Shown piece by piece: positions 63,624-64,000 of a stretch of 64,000 bases of DNA (position 1 is the stretch's first letter; every line of letters begins with the position of its first letter). The notes beneath the pieces were generated by a model. It was not told the origin of the DNA and made no database searches. It worked only from the letters and a program-made list of their open reading frames with translations. The position numbers and the translations under genes were made by a program. This DNA comes from Pectobacterium parmentieri (lineage in GTDB: Bacteria; Pseudomonadota; Gammaproteobacteria; Enterobacterales; Enterobacteriaceae). The DNA is taken from positions 3,410,001 through 3,474,000 of the forward strand of contig NZ_CP015749.1 in assembly GCF_001742145.1 (NCBI RefSeq), written 5' to 3'.

Positions 63624-63926
63624 ATGTTGAAAAAAAACTATACCTACAATGTCTATTTTTATGCTTATTCCTTATTGTGTATTTTTTTAATTGATGCTTT
63701 TTCCTCAACAAGATCTGGATGGATGTTTGGCAACACCTCGCTTGAAACGTTCTGTGAAACGCCAAGAAATGATGCGGATGCTTTTTTAAATTTCATCATC
63801 ATTCCTTTATCCATCCCTTTTCTTCTGGTTAAACGGACTCCGCCAAAAATCATTACTTATCTTGCTATTTTGCTGTATTACTCAGGCAGTTTTTATACGC
63901 GAATTAGCATCTGTCCGTACAAATAA
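63624..63926 (+). CDS. Small YjeO-like membrane protein, paralogue 3
   Basis: A 100-residue protein (MLKKNYTYNVYFYAYSLLC) preceded by AAAAGGGG. It has the same three hydrophobic segments as paralogue 2, and the regions IIPLSIPFLLVKRTPPKIIT and SFYTRISICPYK are nearly identical to it, so the duplication is fairly recent. TFCETPRNDADAF replaces the DLCEVPKADADGF loop. Nothing further is seen from 63927 to the window end. Confidence 0.6.
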   Translation: MLKKNYTYNVYFYAYSLLCIFLIDAFSSTRSGWMFGNTSLETFCETPRNDADAFLNFIIIPLSIPFLLVKRTPPKIITYLAILLYYSGSFYTRISICPYK

Positions 63927-64000
63927 AATACCATAAAAATGTAGATACATTATTTCTTAATGTTCTGCCCATAACATTGTAAGTATCCCGGTAAACCGAA

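Overview
The window looks like a chromosomal segment of a soft-rot enterobacterium, most likely Pectobacterium or a close relative. Two housekeeping blocks keep enterobacterial gene order: prfC-osmY-ytjA-yjjV together with ytjB/serB-radA-nadR, and ygfA-ssrS(6S RNA)-zapA/ygfB-pepP-ubiH-ubiI. Accessory loci lie around and between them, and a ~115 bp intergenic repeat of the type I associate with this bacterial group occurs as one complete and one partial copy. The genus is inferred from gene content, not from a search. Layout from left to right: (1) 1-5894, minus strand: an exopolysaccharide operon (initiating glycosyltransferase, outer-membrane barrel, Wza-like exporter, Wzc/GumC-like co-polymerase with a degenerate P-loop, and a flippase cut by the window edge). 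(2) 6498-16759, minus strand: a compact phosphonate operon. It begins with PEP mutase, phosphonopyruvate decarboxylase and a beta-hydroxyacid-type dehydrogenase, which make a C-P compound, and runs directly into phnGHIJKLMNP, the C-P lyase machinery that breaks such bonds. No phnCDE importer, phnF or phnO is present. (3) 17464-19545: a DUF4034-like protein behind a good Fur-box match. (4) 19829-35575, plus strand: an unusual export locus. It has a HlyD-type adaptor, a GAF-like/HlyD fusion, a PqqD-like/M50-protease/HlyD fusion, a secreted tail-collar protein, a 2820-residue DUF4347/putative-Ig repeat protein and a TolC-family lipoprotein. There is no ABC ATPase or other recognisable inner-membrane pump. 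(5) 35656-43084: a decaying catecholate siderophore locus (entC, entE, a 35-codon entB remnant, entA, a truncated MFS gene, a TonB-dependent receptor, entD) with two Fur-box-like sites. No NRPS is present. (6) 43176-51814: CNT nucleoside transporter, yjjV, a CsbD-like protein, ytjA, osmY, prfC, a hipBA toxin-antitoxin pair and ytjB. (7) 51971-61611: serB, radA, nadR, ygfA, 6S RNA, zapA, ygfB, pepP, ubiH and ubiI. (8) 61612-64000: an AT-rich island of small unknown genes, including three diverged paralogues of a small membrane protein resembling YjeO. How parts work together: in region 2 the gene order suggests the cell makes phosphonoacetaldehyde or a reduced derivative and also has the enzymes to recover phosphate from phosphonates. 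In region 4 the giant repeat protein lacks a Sec signal, starts with a LEPR-like motif and is flanked by adaptor and channel genes, so it is the probable cargo of the adjacent machinery. That machinery is the best candidate for an undescribed system in the window.
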